Shown here piece after piece: positions 8,256 through 16,030 of a DNA stretch of 26,010 nucleotides; the stretch's first letter is position 1, and the number at the start of each line of letters is the position of its first letter. The notes beneath the pieces were generated by a model that saw only the letters and a program-made list of their open reading frames with translations, made no database searches and was not told the origin of the DNA. Source of the stretch: Chryseosolibacter sp036402075 (GTDB taxonomy: Bacteria > Bacteroidota > Bacteroidia > Cytophagales > Cyclobacteriaceae). A program made the position numbers and the translations under genes. The stretch is from NCBI GenBank assembly GCA_036402075.1, contig DASWTP010000176.1, positions 1 through 26,010 of the forward strand, written 5' to 3'.

Positions 8256-8758
8256 TCTTTTTGGCTTTTCGGATAATCGTACAGTATAAGGTCACCTTTG
8301 CCAAAGTCAATGTGCTTCCATGAGTTTGTCTGAAACGTGAATGCAACCACACCACAGGTGGGTACATTGTCAATGTAGTGACTGCGGTCGTGGTTCATCG
8401 TGTTGACAAAGTCCGTCAGGCCGGGATTATGACCGAACAGAATAACACAATCATTCTTGTCGCTCAGCGAGCGGATCACGTTCAGAATCTCATCTTCATC
8501 AGCATGATATAAAGCGCGATCTGTCTTTATCTTTTCTTTCGGAAAACCAATCGCATCGGCAATCCGTTTGGCGGTTGAGAGCGCGCGTTTTGCCGGACTT
8601 GAAAGCAAGAGATCCGGAACGATGTCTTTTTCCTTCAGACGTTTACCCATACGGGGTGCGTCAATTTTACCGCGTTCGTTAAGGGGACGATCAAAATCAG
8701 CCAGCCCTTCCTCCTCCCAGCTCGATTTTGCGTGTCGAATCAGATAAACGGTTTTCAT
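8252..8758 (-). CDS. SixA-like histidine phosphatase
   Basis: A 168-aa cytosolic member of the histidine phosphatase (RHG) superfamily, closest in size and motifs to SixA, which removes phosphate from phosphohistidine on HPt domains. It starts MKTVYLIRHAKSSW, where RHA gives the phosphohistidine nucleophile His9. The second catalytic His lies in LFGHNPGLTDF. SPAKRALSTAKRIADAIG is also family-typical. Start chosen at 8758 because the RHA motif must sit within ~10 residues of the N-terminus; an upstream in-frame start at 8785 would add nine unrelated residues. Substrate is uncertain: in Bacteroidota it could act on histidine kinases or on a small-molecule phosphate. Confidence 0.85.
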   Translation of the reverse strand: MKTVYLIRHAKSSWEEEGLADFDRPLNERGKIDAPRMGKRLKEKDIVPDLLLSSPAKRALSTAKRIADAIGFPKEKIKTDRALYHADEDEILNVIRSLSDKNDCVILFGHNPGLTDFVNTMNHDRSHYIDNVPTCGVVAFTFQTNSWKHIDFGKGDLILYDYPKSQKD

Positions 8759-8873
8759 TCCTGAATATAACAAATCATCATACACTCCGTTCAGTAAAAC
8801 CAGACAATATAGAATGCACGGCCCTGGGTTTCATCAAAAAGAAAATTGTATACGCATGAAACTCAATTTATTA

Positions 8874-8881
8874 TATCTTCG
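8874..8881 (+). promoter_or_regulatory. Probable -7 box of the acyltransferase gene
   Basis: TATCTTCG, one mismatch to TAnnTTTG, followed by C, ends 5 nt before the ATG at 8887. The same tight spacing is seen at lon and at the histidine kinase gene. Confidence 0.45.
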
Positions 8882-8886
8882 CAGCC

Positions 8887-9798
8887 ATGGCAAATGCTAA
8901 ACGCATCAGGCGTTATATTCAATACGGTGTTGTTTATTGGTTTGTGAGGCTCCTCATTGCAATTTCCATGAGCATCCCACGCAAAACATGGCTGAGCGTG
9001 TGCGGTGCACTCGGATCGTTAGCCTATCATGTCGCAGCGAAAACTCGCAAGCTTACCATTCGCCACCTTACCATGGCATTTCCCTCCAAAACTCCAGCAG
9101 AAATTAAAACGTTGGCGAAAAGCACGTTCAAGATGCTCGGCAAAAATGCTGGCGACATTCTTCGAAGCAGCCGTTCCGTTAAGTCTCTAAAAGACCTTGA
9201 AAAATTTCTGATCACGGATGGACTTGAAAACTATGAGGTGGCCCACAAGAAAGGAAAGGGAGTGATTTTTCTAACCTGTCACCTTGGTGCATTCGACATG
9301 CAAATCACCAACATGGCCATGCGCGGATTAGATCCCAACATCATCGGGACGCCACTCAAAGATCCGCGTTTAAATGAGCTGTTGTGGGAGTACCGCAATG
9401 CACATGGTGCCATTGCGATCGCGCGCGGGAAGGAGACGTTTAAGCTGATCAAAGTTCTCAAGTCGGGCGGTTCTGTTGCGCTGCTGATTGATCAGGATAC
9501 AAAAGTGAAAAGTGTGTTCGTTGATTTCTTCGGCATGCCGGCATCAACTCCTGCGGGCGCTACCGTTCTCGCACTCAAAACCGGAGCCGCAGTAATCCCG
9601 ACTTATATTCACCTCGGTGAGGATGGACTGCAGCACATGTACCTGCTTCCTGAAATTCCCATGACTATAACCGGAGACGAAGAAAAGGACATCGTTTTCA
9701 ATACCCAGATTCTTACAAACTTTATCGAAGAAACGATCCGCAAATATCCCGATCAATGGGTTTGGATGCACGAGCGGTGGAAGACGAGGCCGGAGTGA
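8887..9798 (+). CDS. LpxL/HtrB-like lipid A acyltransferase (LPLAT family)
   Basis: A 303-aa inner-membrane acyltransferase predicted to transfer a secondary acyl chain onto Kdo-lipid A. An N-terminal hydrophobic segment (~residues 13-30) anchors it. The H-x4-D catalytic motif is HLGAFD (His132, Asp137), with a downstream substrate-binding segment around RGKETFKLIKVLKSGG and LLIDQDTK, and the C-terminal WVWMHERWKTRPE motif diagnostic for LpxL/LpxM-like enzymes. Length matches the family. It is a single gene with its own -7 box and is followed by an octad repeat array. Which acyl chain it adds cannot be told from sequence. Confidence 0.88.
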   Translation: MANAKRIRRYIQYGVVYWFVRLLIAISMSIPRKTWLSVCGALGSLAYHVAAKTRKLTIRHLTMAFPSKTPAEIKTLAKSTFKMLGKNAGDILRSSRSVKSLKDLEKFLITDGLENYEVAHKKGKGVIFLTCHLGAFDMQITNMAMRGLDPNIIGTPLKDPRLNELLWEYRNAHGAIAIARGKETFKLIKVLKSGGSVALLIDQDTKVKSVFVDFFGMPASTPAGATVLALKTGAAVIPTYIHLGEDGLQHMYLLPEIPMTITGDEEKDIVFNTQILTNFIEETIRKYPDQWVWMHERWKTRPE

Positions 9799-9801
9799 AA
9801 T

Positions 9802-9872
9802 GTGCTCATGTGGTCGGGTGTTCAGGTGCTCGTGTTCTTAGGTGTTAAGGTGCTAAAGTGTTAGGGTGTTAA
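9802..9872 (+). repeat. Degenerate octad tandem array (GTGCTCAT / GGTGTTAA type)
   Basis: Consecutive 8-bp units: GTGCTCAT, GTGGTCGG, GTGTTCAG, GTGCTCGT, a 7-bp GTTCTTA, then GGTGTTAA, GGTGCTAA, AGTGTTAG, GGTGTTAA. It begins four bases after the acyltransferase stop. An inverted partner array lies at 9951-9982. Confidence 0.75.
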
Positions 9873-9950
9873 TGTCCCAAGGTAGCTTAGGAAAATGTGA
9901 CATCGCATCAAGCGGACCTATCCCCGTTGACTATTACGCTGATTTTTCCA

Positions 9951-9982
9951 TTAACACATTAATACTTTAGCACCCAAACACA
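9951..9982 (-). repeat. Inverted octad array partner
   Basis: On the minus strand the units read GTGTTTGG, GTGCTAAA, GTATTAAT, GTGTTAAT. GGTGCTAAAGT is shared with the array at 9802-9872, so the two can pair as an imperfect hairpin around ~80 bp of unique sequence. The array ends just before the stop of the DUF486 gene. Confidence 0.65.
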
Positions 9983-9984
9983 AC

Positions 9985-10353
9985 TCACTTCTTGAATATA
10001 AAATAAACTGCCAGGACAAGGAAAACGAAACCGATCAGGTGATTCAATCGGAATGTTTCGTTCTTAAAAAACAGGAGCGAAAAGACAACGAATACTACCA
10101 GTGTAATTACTTCCTGGATCACCTTCAGCTGAATTAATGAAAATGGGCCGCCATATTCCTTCGAGCCGATGCGGTTGGCCGGGACTTGCAAAATGTATTC
10201 GAACAAAGCGATTCCCCAACTTATAAGAATGATCGTCACAAGCGGAAGATTTTCACTCCACTTCATTTCCTTGAATTTCAAGTGACCATACCACGCGAGT
10301 GTCATGAACGCGTTGGAAAGGATGAGGAGACCAATGGTGATGATGGGCTTCAT
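9985..10353 (-). CDS. DUF486 (DMT-family) small membrane protein
   Basis: A 122-aa inner-membrane protein with four predicted helices (~residues 4-24, 37-57, 78-98, 102-120) and the N-terminal NAFMTLAWYGHLKF typical of the DUF486 family, which resembles small half-size drug/metabolite transporters. IPANRIG-like (VPANRIGSKEYGG) and FSLIQLKVIQEVITL are also conserved in the family. No substrate is known. It starts at the ATG at 10353. Octad repeat arrays flank it at both ends, but there is no sign of transfer in the gene itself. It reads codirectionally with ettA upstream, with ~148 bp of repeat-rich spacer between them. Confidence 0.85.
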   Translation of the reverse strand: MKPIITIGLLILSNAFMTLAWYGHLKFKEMKWSENLPLVTIILISWGIALFEYILQVPANRIGSKEYGGPFSLIQLKVIQEVITLVVFVVFSLLFFKNETFRLNHLIGFVFLVLAVYFIFKK

Positions 10354-10362
10354 GTATTAAAT

Positions 10363-10394
10363 GTGCTCATGTGCTCGTGTGTTCAAGTGCTCAT
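10363..10394 (+). repeat. Octad array, forward arm (GTGCTCAT x4)
   Basis: Four contiguous units: GTGCTCAT, GTGCTCGT, GTGTTCAA, GTGCTCAT. It pairs with the inverted arm at 10434-10465 across a ~39-bp loop. The position is 3' of ettA and 5' of the DUF486 gene on the minus strand. Confidence 0.8.
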
Positions 10395-10433
10395 GTACAG
10401 TGGCGTAAACTAATTGTCTAGCCTTTACTGAAC

Positions 10434-10465
10434 ATGAGCACATGAGCACCTGACCACCTGAGCAC
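10434..10465 (-). repeat. Octad array, inverted arm (ATGAGCAC x4)
   Basis: Four contiguous units: ATGAGCAC, ATGAGCAC, CTGACCAC, CTGAGCAC, the complement of the GTGCTCAT unit. With 10363-10394 it can form an imperfect ~32-bp stem in the ettA 3' untranslated region. This might protect the mRNA end or act in termination, although no clear T-run follows. Confidence 0.8.
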
Positions 10466-10501
10466 AAATACTTCATAAATATCTTCAAACGGAGAATTGA
10501 A

Positions 10502-12184
10502 TTACTTCACCAGTTTTTTATAGCGTATCCTGTGCGGCTGATCATCGCCAAGCCGCTTCTTCTTATTCTCCTCGTATTCGCTGAATGTTCCTTCAAACCA
10601 GAATACCTGTGAGTCACCTTCGAATGCGAGGATGTGCGTACAAACCCTGTCGAGGAACCAGCGGTCGTGGGAGATAATTACAGCACAGCCACCGAAGTTC
10701 TCAAGCGCTTCTTCAAGCGCCCGAAGTGTATTTACATCAAGGTCGTTGGTAGGTTCATCCAAAAGAAGAAGGTTTCCACCTTGCTTGAGTGCGATCGCCA
10801 GGTGGGCGCGGTTTCGCATACCACCGGATAATTCTTTTACTTTCTTCTGCTGGTCGTTTCCGTTGAAGTTGAATTTGCCAACGTAAGCACGTGAGTTGAT
10901 CTCTTTGCCACCGATCATCATCAGGTCGTTTCCGCCTGTGATTGCCTGGAAAACGGTGTCCTCGGGCTTTAAATCATCGTGTTCCTGATCCACGTACGCG
11001 ATCTTCACCGTTTCACCGACTTCAAACTTTCCAGCATCGGGTTGTTCTTTGCCGGTGATCATCTTGAACAGTGTAGTCTTACCCGCACCGTTTGGTCCGA
11101 TAATTCCAACAATGCCGGCAGGCGGCAGCGTAAAGTTCAAATTTTCATAGAGCAGCTTGTCACCGTACGCTTTTGCGACTCCGGTCGCTTCAATCACTTT
11201 GTTTCCAAGGCGTGGTCCTGGTGGAATGAACAATTCGAGTTTTTCCTCTTTATCGCGCGTTTCCTGGCTCATCAGCTTGTCGTAGGCATTCAGACGCGCC
11301 TTACCTTTTGCATGGCGGCCCTTCGGATTCATGCGTACCCATTCAAGCTCGCGCTCCAGGGCCTTCTGACGTTTAGATTCGGTTTTCTCTTCCTGGGCTA
11401 AGCGTTTGCTCTTCTGGTCAAGCCATGATGAGTAATTTCCCTTCCATGGAATTCCCTCGCCACGGTCAAGCTCAAGGATCCATCCGGCTACGTTGTCAAG
11501 GAAGTATCGATCGTGCGTTACCGCGATCACCGTGCCCTTGTATTGCTTCAAATGCTGCTCAAGCCAATGCACGGATTCTGCGTCCAGGTGGTTGGTTGGT
11601 TCATCAAGTAATAAGACGTCTGGTTCCTGCAGCAAAAGGCGGCAAAGTGCTACGCGTCTTTTTTCTCCTCCTGAAAGGTTTTCAATCTTAGCATCAGGCG
11701 GAGGACAACGCAAAGCATCCATAGCGCGCTCAAGTTTGTGGTCGAGCTCCCAAGCGTTGGCAGCATCCAGCTTTTCCTGGATTTCACCTTGTTTTTGGAT
11801 CAGCTTATCCATCGCGTCCGGATTTTCTAACACTTCCGGATCAGCAAACTTTTCGTTGATCGCTTCAAATTCCTTCAGCAGAGACGAAATCTCCTGAACG
11901 CCTTCTTCCACGATCTCTTTTACCGTTTTGGCTTTATCCAACTTCGGCTCTTGTTCCAGCAAGCCAACGCTAAAGCTAAGATCAGACACTACTTCTCCCT
12001 GGAACTCCTTGTCAACACCGGCAATAATGCGCAGCAATGAGGATTTTCCTGAACCGTTCAAACCGAGCACGCCAATCTTGGCCCCGTAGAAGAACGAGAG
12101 GTAAATATTTTTCAAAACCTGCTTGCTGGGAGGGTAGATCTTGTTGACCCCAGCCATTGAAAAGATGATTTTTTCGTCAGCCAT
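10502..12184 (-). CDS. ettA: Energy-dependent translational throttle protein EttA (ABC-F)
   Basis: A 560-aa soluble ABC-F ATPase that binds the ribosomal E site and gates entry into elongation according to ATP/ADP level. Two ABC domains: the first has Walker A GLNGSGKSS (~residue 40), signature LSGGEKRRVALC and Walker B LLLDEPTNHLD; the second has GPNGAGKTT, LSGGMRNRAHLA and LLLDEPTNDLD. An arm insertion sits in domain 1 (~95-140) and a charged linker (~240-310) contains WVRMNPKGRHAKGKARL, characteristic of EttA. There are no membrane segments, and length is as expected (~555 aa). The gene stands alone; its 3' end runs into the octad hairpin. Confidence 0.95.
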   Translation of the reverse strand: MADEKIIFSMAGVNKIYPPSKQVLKNIYLSFFYGAKIGVLGLNGSGKSSLLRIIAGVDKEFQGEVVSDLSFSVGLLEQEPKLDKAKTVKEIVEEGVQEISSLLKEFEAINEKFADPEVLENPDAMDKLIQKQGEIQEKLDAANAWELDHKLERAMDALRCPPPDAKIENLSGGEKRRVALCRLLLQEPDVLLLDEPTNHLDAESVHWLEQHLKQYKGTVIAVTHDRYFLDNVAGWILELDRGEGIPWKGNYSSWLDQKSKRLAQEEKTESKRQKALERELEWVRMNPKGRHAKGKARLNAYDKLMSQETRDKEEKLELFIPPGPRLGNKVIEATGVAKAYGDKLLYENLNFTLPPAGIVGIIGPNGAGKTTLFKMITGKEQPDAGKFEVGETVKIAYVDQEHDDLKPEDTVFQAITGGNDLMMIGGKEINSRAYVGKFNFNGNDQQKKVKELSGGMRNRAHLAIALKQGGNLLLLDEPTNDLDVNTLRALEEALENFGGCAVIISHDRWFLDRVCTHILAFEGDSQVFWFEGTFSEYEENKKKRLGDDQPHRIRYKKLVK

Positions 12185-12412
12185 ACGTAATGATAAGAAA
12201 GGGAGAGTAACCTTTGAGCAATTCAGCCGTACTCTCAGTCGTTAATACTTCAATTTTACTCAGCGCAATTTGAGCTTTGAGATTTTGAGGCGCAATATGG
12301 CGAATTAGTTCGGTGGGTTTGAGGGGCTGTGGTTACATTTTTGAGGTGAAATCGATTTAAAAATGAACTTTTTTGCCTGTTTTTTGCTGTGTGTAAATAA
12401 AGAAACCGGTTG

Positions 12413-12442
12413 TTTGATTTGATCAATTAAAGTTTATTTTTG
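12413..12442 (+). promoter_or_regulatory. Promoter of the DUF2795 gene
   Basis: A Bacteroidota-type promoter: TTTG at 12413-12416, an 18-bp spacer, then TATTTTTG at 12435-12442, a perfect match to TAnnTTTG. It would start transcription near 12449, leaving a leader of about 20 nt that is nearly filled by the Shine-Dalgarno sequence. Confidence 0.7.
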
Positions 12443-12450
12443 CGAAAAAT

Positions 12451-12459
12451 TAAGGAGGA
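12451..12459 (+). promoter_or_regulatory. Unusually strong Shine-Dalgarno
   Basis: TAAGGAGGA, an eight-base match to the anti-SD complement TAAGGAGGT, 8 nt before the ATG at 12468. Other genes here lack recognisable SD sequences, as expected for Bacteroidota whose anti-SD is sequestered on the ribosome. This site therefore stands out. Confidence 0.85.
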
Positions 12460-12467
12460 CTAAAACT

Positions 12468-12689
12468 ATGTATTGGACACTCGAACTTGCCTCATACCTT
12501 GAAGATGCGCCTTGGCCAGCTACCAAAGACGAGCTAATCGACTATTCTATCCGTTCAGGTGCTCCATTGGAGGTAGTTGAGAATCTTCAGGAACTTGAAG
12601 ATGATGGACAGCCTTATGAAAGCATTGAGGAAATCTGGCCTGATTACCCCACCAAAGAAGATTTCTTCTTCAATGAAGATGAATATTGA
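12468..12689 (+). CDS. Conserved small acidic DUF2795-type protein
   Basis: A 73-aa protein that is very acidic towards the C-terminus (DYPTKEDFFFNEDEY) and starts MYWTLELASYLEDAPWP. The segment WPATKDELIDYSIRSGAPLEVVENLQEL is a DUF2795-like helical fold. The family is widespread and strongly conserved in Bacteroidota, and no function is established to my knowledge. The gene has its own consensus promoter, an exceptional Shine-Dalgarno and a strong terminator, so it is a monocistronic, probably highly expressed unit. It lies divergent from ettA and convergent with ppsA. Confidence 0.88.
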   Translation: MYWTLELASYLEDAPWPATKDELIDYSIRSGAPLEVVENLQELEDDGQPYESIEEIWPDYPTKEDFFFNEDEY

Positions 12690-12698
12690 CGTTATCCT

Positions 12699-12717
12699 GA
12701 CGCCAGCATCAGGCGTC
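12699..12717. other. Small hairpin after the DUF2795 gene
   Basis: GACGCC and GGCGTC form a 6-bp stem around a 7-nt loop, 10 nt after the stop codon. There is no T-run, so it is not a terminator by itself. It may stabilise the 3' end ahead of the terminator at 12734. Confidence 0.45.
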
Positions 12718-12733
12718 TGTCGAGTATAAAACG

Positions 12734-12762
12734 AAAACGGACATCAACGCGATGTCCGTTTT
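12734..12762. terminator. Bidirectional Rho-independent terminator
   Basis: A perfect 12-bp stem, AAAACGGACATC at 12734-12745 and GATGTCCGTTTT at 12751-12762, with a 5-nt loop. T follows on the plus strand and the A-tract gives a T-run on the minus strand. It lies between the convergent DUF2795 and ppsA genes and should serve both. Confidence 0.9.
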
Positions 12763-12787
12763 TGCTTATAAACCGATCAAGAGAGTT

Positions 12788-15226
12788 CTATGGGATCAAT
12801 ACTTCCTTAGCCACCGTTACGCCAGCAAGCGTTCGGATCGTTTTTAGCACCGAGTCCGGGGTAACCGAAATGCTGTCAATGCCCTCCTGCACCAGGAAGG
12901 ATGCAAAATCAGGGAAGTCGGACGGTCCCTGGCCACAGATGCCTACTTTCACTCCGTTTGCCTTGGCAGTCTTAATCAAGGTGGAAATAAACCGCTTTAC
13001 GGCAAGGTTGCGTTCGTCATAAAGCTCCGCCACCAGTGCTGAATCGCGATCCAGTCCAAGCGTTAGCTGGGTCAAATCGTTGGATCCGATCGAGAACCCG
13101 TCAATGTGCTTGCAGAATTCATCCGCCAGGATAATGTTCGATGGAACCTCCGCCATCAGGAAGACCTCTAGTCCATTTTGGCCTCGTTGAAGTCCATACG
13201 CTTTCATAACATCGTACACGCGATGAAGCTCTTTGACGGTACGGCAGAAGGGGATCATCACCACTACATTCGACAATCCCATTTTTTCGCGAACGCGTTT
13301 GATAGCAAGACACTCCAGGCCAAAGGCGTGGCGATATTTTTCCGAGTAGTAGCGTGAAGCTCCGCGCCAGCCGATCATCGGGTTTTCCTCTTTGGGCTCG
13401 AAGTATGATCCCCCTAAAAGGTTTTCGTACTCGTTTGTTTTGAAGTCGGAAAAACGAACGATCACCTTGTTTGGATAAAATGCCGAAGCAATTTTCCCGA
13501 TACCATATGAAAGTTTCTGAATGAAGAACGCTTCCTCCGATTCATAACCTGTTGTTAACGCATTGATCTTTTCGGTCAAGGCGGAATCATTGAGCTCGCG
13601 GTGATGCAGCAAGGCCAGCGGATGGGCCTGAATGTAATTGTTAATGATGAACTCTTCACGTGCAAGTCCAACACCAGCATTCGGGATGTGCGAAAATTTA
13701 AACGCAAGCTCAGGCGAGGCAACGTTCAGCATGATCGGAGTTTCGATGCGCGGCAGATCGTTCAGGTCTGTCTCGAGTTTTTCAAACGCTACTTCTCCTT
13801 TGTAAACAAATCCTACCTCGCCTTCGCAGCAGGATACCGTAATTTGATCGCCATCTTTCAGAACGTCAGTTCCATTTCCGGAGCCGACAATCGCTGGAAC
13901 ACCGAGCTCGCGGGCTACAATGGCAGCATGACAAGTTCGCCCGCCTTTGTTAGTCACAATCGCGGAAGCTTTCTTCATGATCGGTTCCCAGTCGGGGTCC
14001 GTCATCTCTGTCACGAGAACATCTCCTTCGTGGAAGTCAACGCCATCGTGCGAGCCATCGCGGCCGTCAAGTGAATACATGATCACCACGCGACCGGTTG
14101 CAATTTTGTTTCCCACCGCAATGCCCTGGAGGATTTTCTGCGTTGGAGCCGAGCCGGTCAGCTTGTATTCAACCAGTTTCGTCTCGTCCTTTCTTGAATG
14201 AATGGTCTCCGGACGCGCCTGAACGATAAACAGCTGATTCGTTAAACCATCAACGGCCCATTCTACATCCATCGGGCACCAGTGGCCTTTCAAGTCAGTG
14301 TAATATTTTTCAATCGCGCAAACCCAGCGGGAAAGCTCGAGGATTTGTTCATCGTCAAGGCAGAATTTCTTCTGATGCTCGCGTTGGACATTCACAACTT
14401 TTGTAAGCTGCCCCGGATCATCGCCATAGATCATCTTCTTATCTTTCTTACCAAGATTTTTTTCGATGATTGAAGCGAACCCTTGTTCGAGTGTAGGTTT
14501 GAAAACGATGTATTCGTCAGGTGATACGGAACCTTGCACGATCATTTCGCCCAGGCCGTAAGAAGCGTTTATGATGACGGCATTCTTGAAACCCGATTCT
14601 GTATCAAGCGAAAATGCAACACCAGACGATGCAAGGTCTGAGCGAACCATCTTCTGCACACAAACCGAGAGCGCCACATCAAAGTGGTCGAACTTGAAGT
14701 GTTCGCGGTAGGAGATGGCGCGGTCGGTAAACAACGATGCGATGCAATTCCGAACCGCATCAAGAATTCCTTCAGGTCCGCGCACGTTCAGATACGTCTC
14801 TTGCTGACCCGCGAACGAAGTGTCTGGAAGATCTTCTGCGGTAGCGCTGGAGCGGACAGCCACGTCCGTTGCATCCTGGTTGTAATAGTTGGATAATTTG
14901 CGGTAACGAGCGCTGATCTCCCGTTCCATGGCATCCGGAAACTTTCCGTTGCGGATCATCTGACGGATCTGCATGCCGCCTTTTCGAAGCGAGATCAGAT
15001 TGTTCATGTCCATCTCGGCAATGGCTTTGCGGATACTTCCTTCGAGATGGTTGTACTTCAGAAACTCCCAGTAGGCGTCCACCGTGATGGCAAATCCAAG
15101 GGGGATGCTGATGCCCAGCGATCCGAGATTTCGCATCATTTCTCCCAGGGAAGCGTTCTTGCCGCCAACGAGGGGAATATCTTTTAAAGTGACTTCATGG
15201 AGTTCAAGGGTGTATCGGCTCGACAT
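12788..15226 (-). CDS. ppsA: Phosphoenolpyruvate synthase
   Basis: Converts pyruvate + ATP + water to PEP + AMP + phosphate, the gluconeogenic entry step. 812 aa from the ATG at 15226 (MSSRYTLELHEV), matching PEP synthases and shorter than PPDK (~870+). An in-frame start at 15280 would add 18 atypical residues. N-terminal ATP-grasp domain (LVGGKNASLGEMMRNL, VRSSATAEDLPDTSFAGQQET), central swivelling domain with phosphohistidine His433 in GGRTCHAAIVARELG, and C-terminal PEP TIM barrel with GSNDLTQLTLGLDRDS and catalytic Cys764 in GICGQGPSDFPDF. It lies 120 bp downstream of ispD on the same strand; co-transcription is possible. It ends at the bidirectional terminator. Confidence 0.95.
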   Translation of the reverse strand: MSSRYTLELHEVTLKDIPLVGGKNASLGEMMRNLGSLGISIPLGFAITVDAYWEFLKYNHLEGSIRKAIAEMDMNNLISLRKGGMQIRQMIRNGKFPDAMEREISARYRKLSNYYNQDATDVAVRSSATAEDLPDTSFAGQQETYLNVRGPEGILDAVRNCIASLFTDRAISYREHFKFDHFDVALSVCVQKMVRSDLASSGVAFSLDTESGFKNAVIINASYGLGEMIVQGSVSPDEYIVFKPTLEQGFASIIEKNLGKKDKKMIYGDDPGQLTKVVNVQREHQKKFCLDDEQILELSRWVCAIEKYYTDLKGHWCPMDVEWAVDGLTNQLFIVQARPETIHSRKDETKLVEYKLTGSAPTQKILQGIAVGNKIATGRVVIMYSLDGRDGSHDGVDFHEGDVLVTEMTDPDWEPIMKKASAIVTNKGGRTCHAAIVARELGVPAIVGSGNGTDVLKDGDQITVSCCEGEVGFVYKGEVAFEKLETDLNDLPRIETPIMLNVASPELAFKFSHIPNAGVGLAREEFIINNYIQAHPLALLHHRELNDSALTEKINALTTGYESEEAFFIQKLSYGIGKIASAFYPNKVIVRFSDFKTNEYENLLGGSYFEPKEENPMIGWRGASRYYSEKYRHAFGLECLAIKRVREKMGLSNVVVMIPFCRTVKELHRVYDVMKAYGLQRGQNGLEVFLMAEVPSNIILADEFCKHIDGFSIGSNDLTQLTLGLDRDSALVAELYDERNLAVKRFISTLIKTAKANGVKVGICGQGPSDFPDFASFLVQEGIDSISVTPDSVLKTIRTLAGVTVAKEVLIP

Positions 15227-15346
15227 AAAAATGGTGTTTAGTGTGCGACACCCGTTGAAAAAACCGTTCCCTTGTGCCATTTCAATCGATTACGGAAACT
15301 GAAGCAGCAATTCGAGGAGGGAATGAACGGAAAGGTGGAACAATCT

Positions 15347-16030
15347 CTACAACCTTTGGGTCGAGTCGAGAAGAGCCTTTGCAACAATCAAATCTTCTTC
15401 GGTTGTGATTTTGATGTTGCGGTAACTTCCTTCAAAAAGAGAAATGGTCAAGCCCGATTTTTCCGCAACGCTGGCATCATCTGTCAGCGTCTCGTCTTCT
15501 CTCATTTCGTAGGCTTTCTTTATAATATGCACTGGAAAAGTCTGGGGCGTTTGGATGAGTCTGAATCTTGAGCGATCGGCAGCCTTCGTATGGTCCTGAT
15601 CCGTTACCCGAATGGATTCCTTGAGGCGTACTGCCGCAACAGCAGATTGATGCACTGCAGCCAAACGGAACGAGGCTCCGATGATATCTTCGCTGACAAG
15701 CGGGCGGACTCCATCATGGATAGCAACAAGCCCATCGCCCTGAATTTTTTCCAGACCTTTTTTGACAGATTGAAAACGGGAGTCGCCACCTTCCTGCAGG
15801 ATGTACGTTTTTGTGAATTGATGTTTTTTTACAAGTTCGTTCCATAGGGCAAAATCATCCTTCGGCAAAACAAGGATGACAGTAATGGATTCAGAATAGC
15901 GATAAAATGCATTGAGGGTATGCATGAGGATCGGCAAGCCGTTCAGTTCCAGGAATTGCTTGGGAACCGAACTCTTGATGCGGGTGCCTTTACCGCCTGC
16001 GACAATGAGTGCGTATTCGGGGTGTTTCAA
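15347..16030 (-). CDS. ispD: IspD, 2-C-methyl-D-erythritol 4-phosphate cytidylyltransferase
   Basis: Third step of the MEP isoprenoid pathway: MEP + CTP gives CDP-ME + PPi. The protein begins with the nucleotide-binding loop YALIVAGGKGTRIKSSVPKQFL and contains VAIHDGVRPLV (metal/substrate site), LIQTPQTF and the C-terminal GSYRNIKITTEEDL, all diagnostic. No ATG is available. I chose TTG at 16030, giving 227 aa starting MKHPEYALIVAGG, which matches the family N-terminus. The frame is open to a TTG at 16096, but those extra 22 residues overlap the coding sequence of the hepT remnant in another frame and look unrelated. The TTG overlaps the hepT stop (TTGA), so ispD may have become translationally coupled to an ancestral mntA-hepT operon. 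Confidence 0.92.
   Translation of the reverse strand: MKHPEYALIVAGGKGTRIKSSVPKQFLELNGLPILMHTLNAFYRYSESITVILVLPKDDFALWNELVKKHQFTKTYILQEGGDSRFQSVKKGLEKIQGDGLVAIHDGVRPLVSEDIIGASFRLAAVHQSAVAAVRLKESIRVTDQDHTKAADRSRFRLIQTPQTFPVHIIKKAYEMREDETLTDDASVAEKSGLTISLFEGSYRNIKITTEEDLIVAKALLDSTQRL

Noticed and set aside
10363..10465. CRISPR array
   Set aside because: Units are 8 bp and contiguous with no spacers, and no cas genes are present.
12185..12412. Gene or structured RNA in the ettA-DUF2795 gap
   Set aside because: No open frame with a plausible start and no conserved stem beyond short AT-rich pairings.
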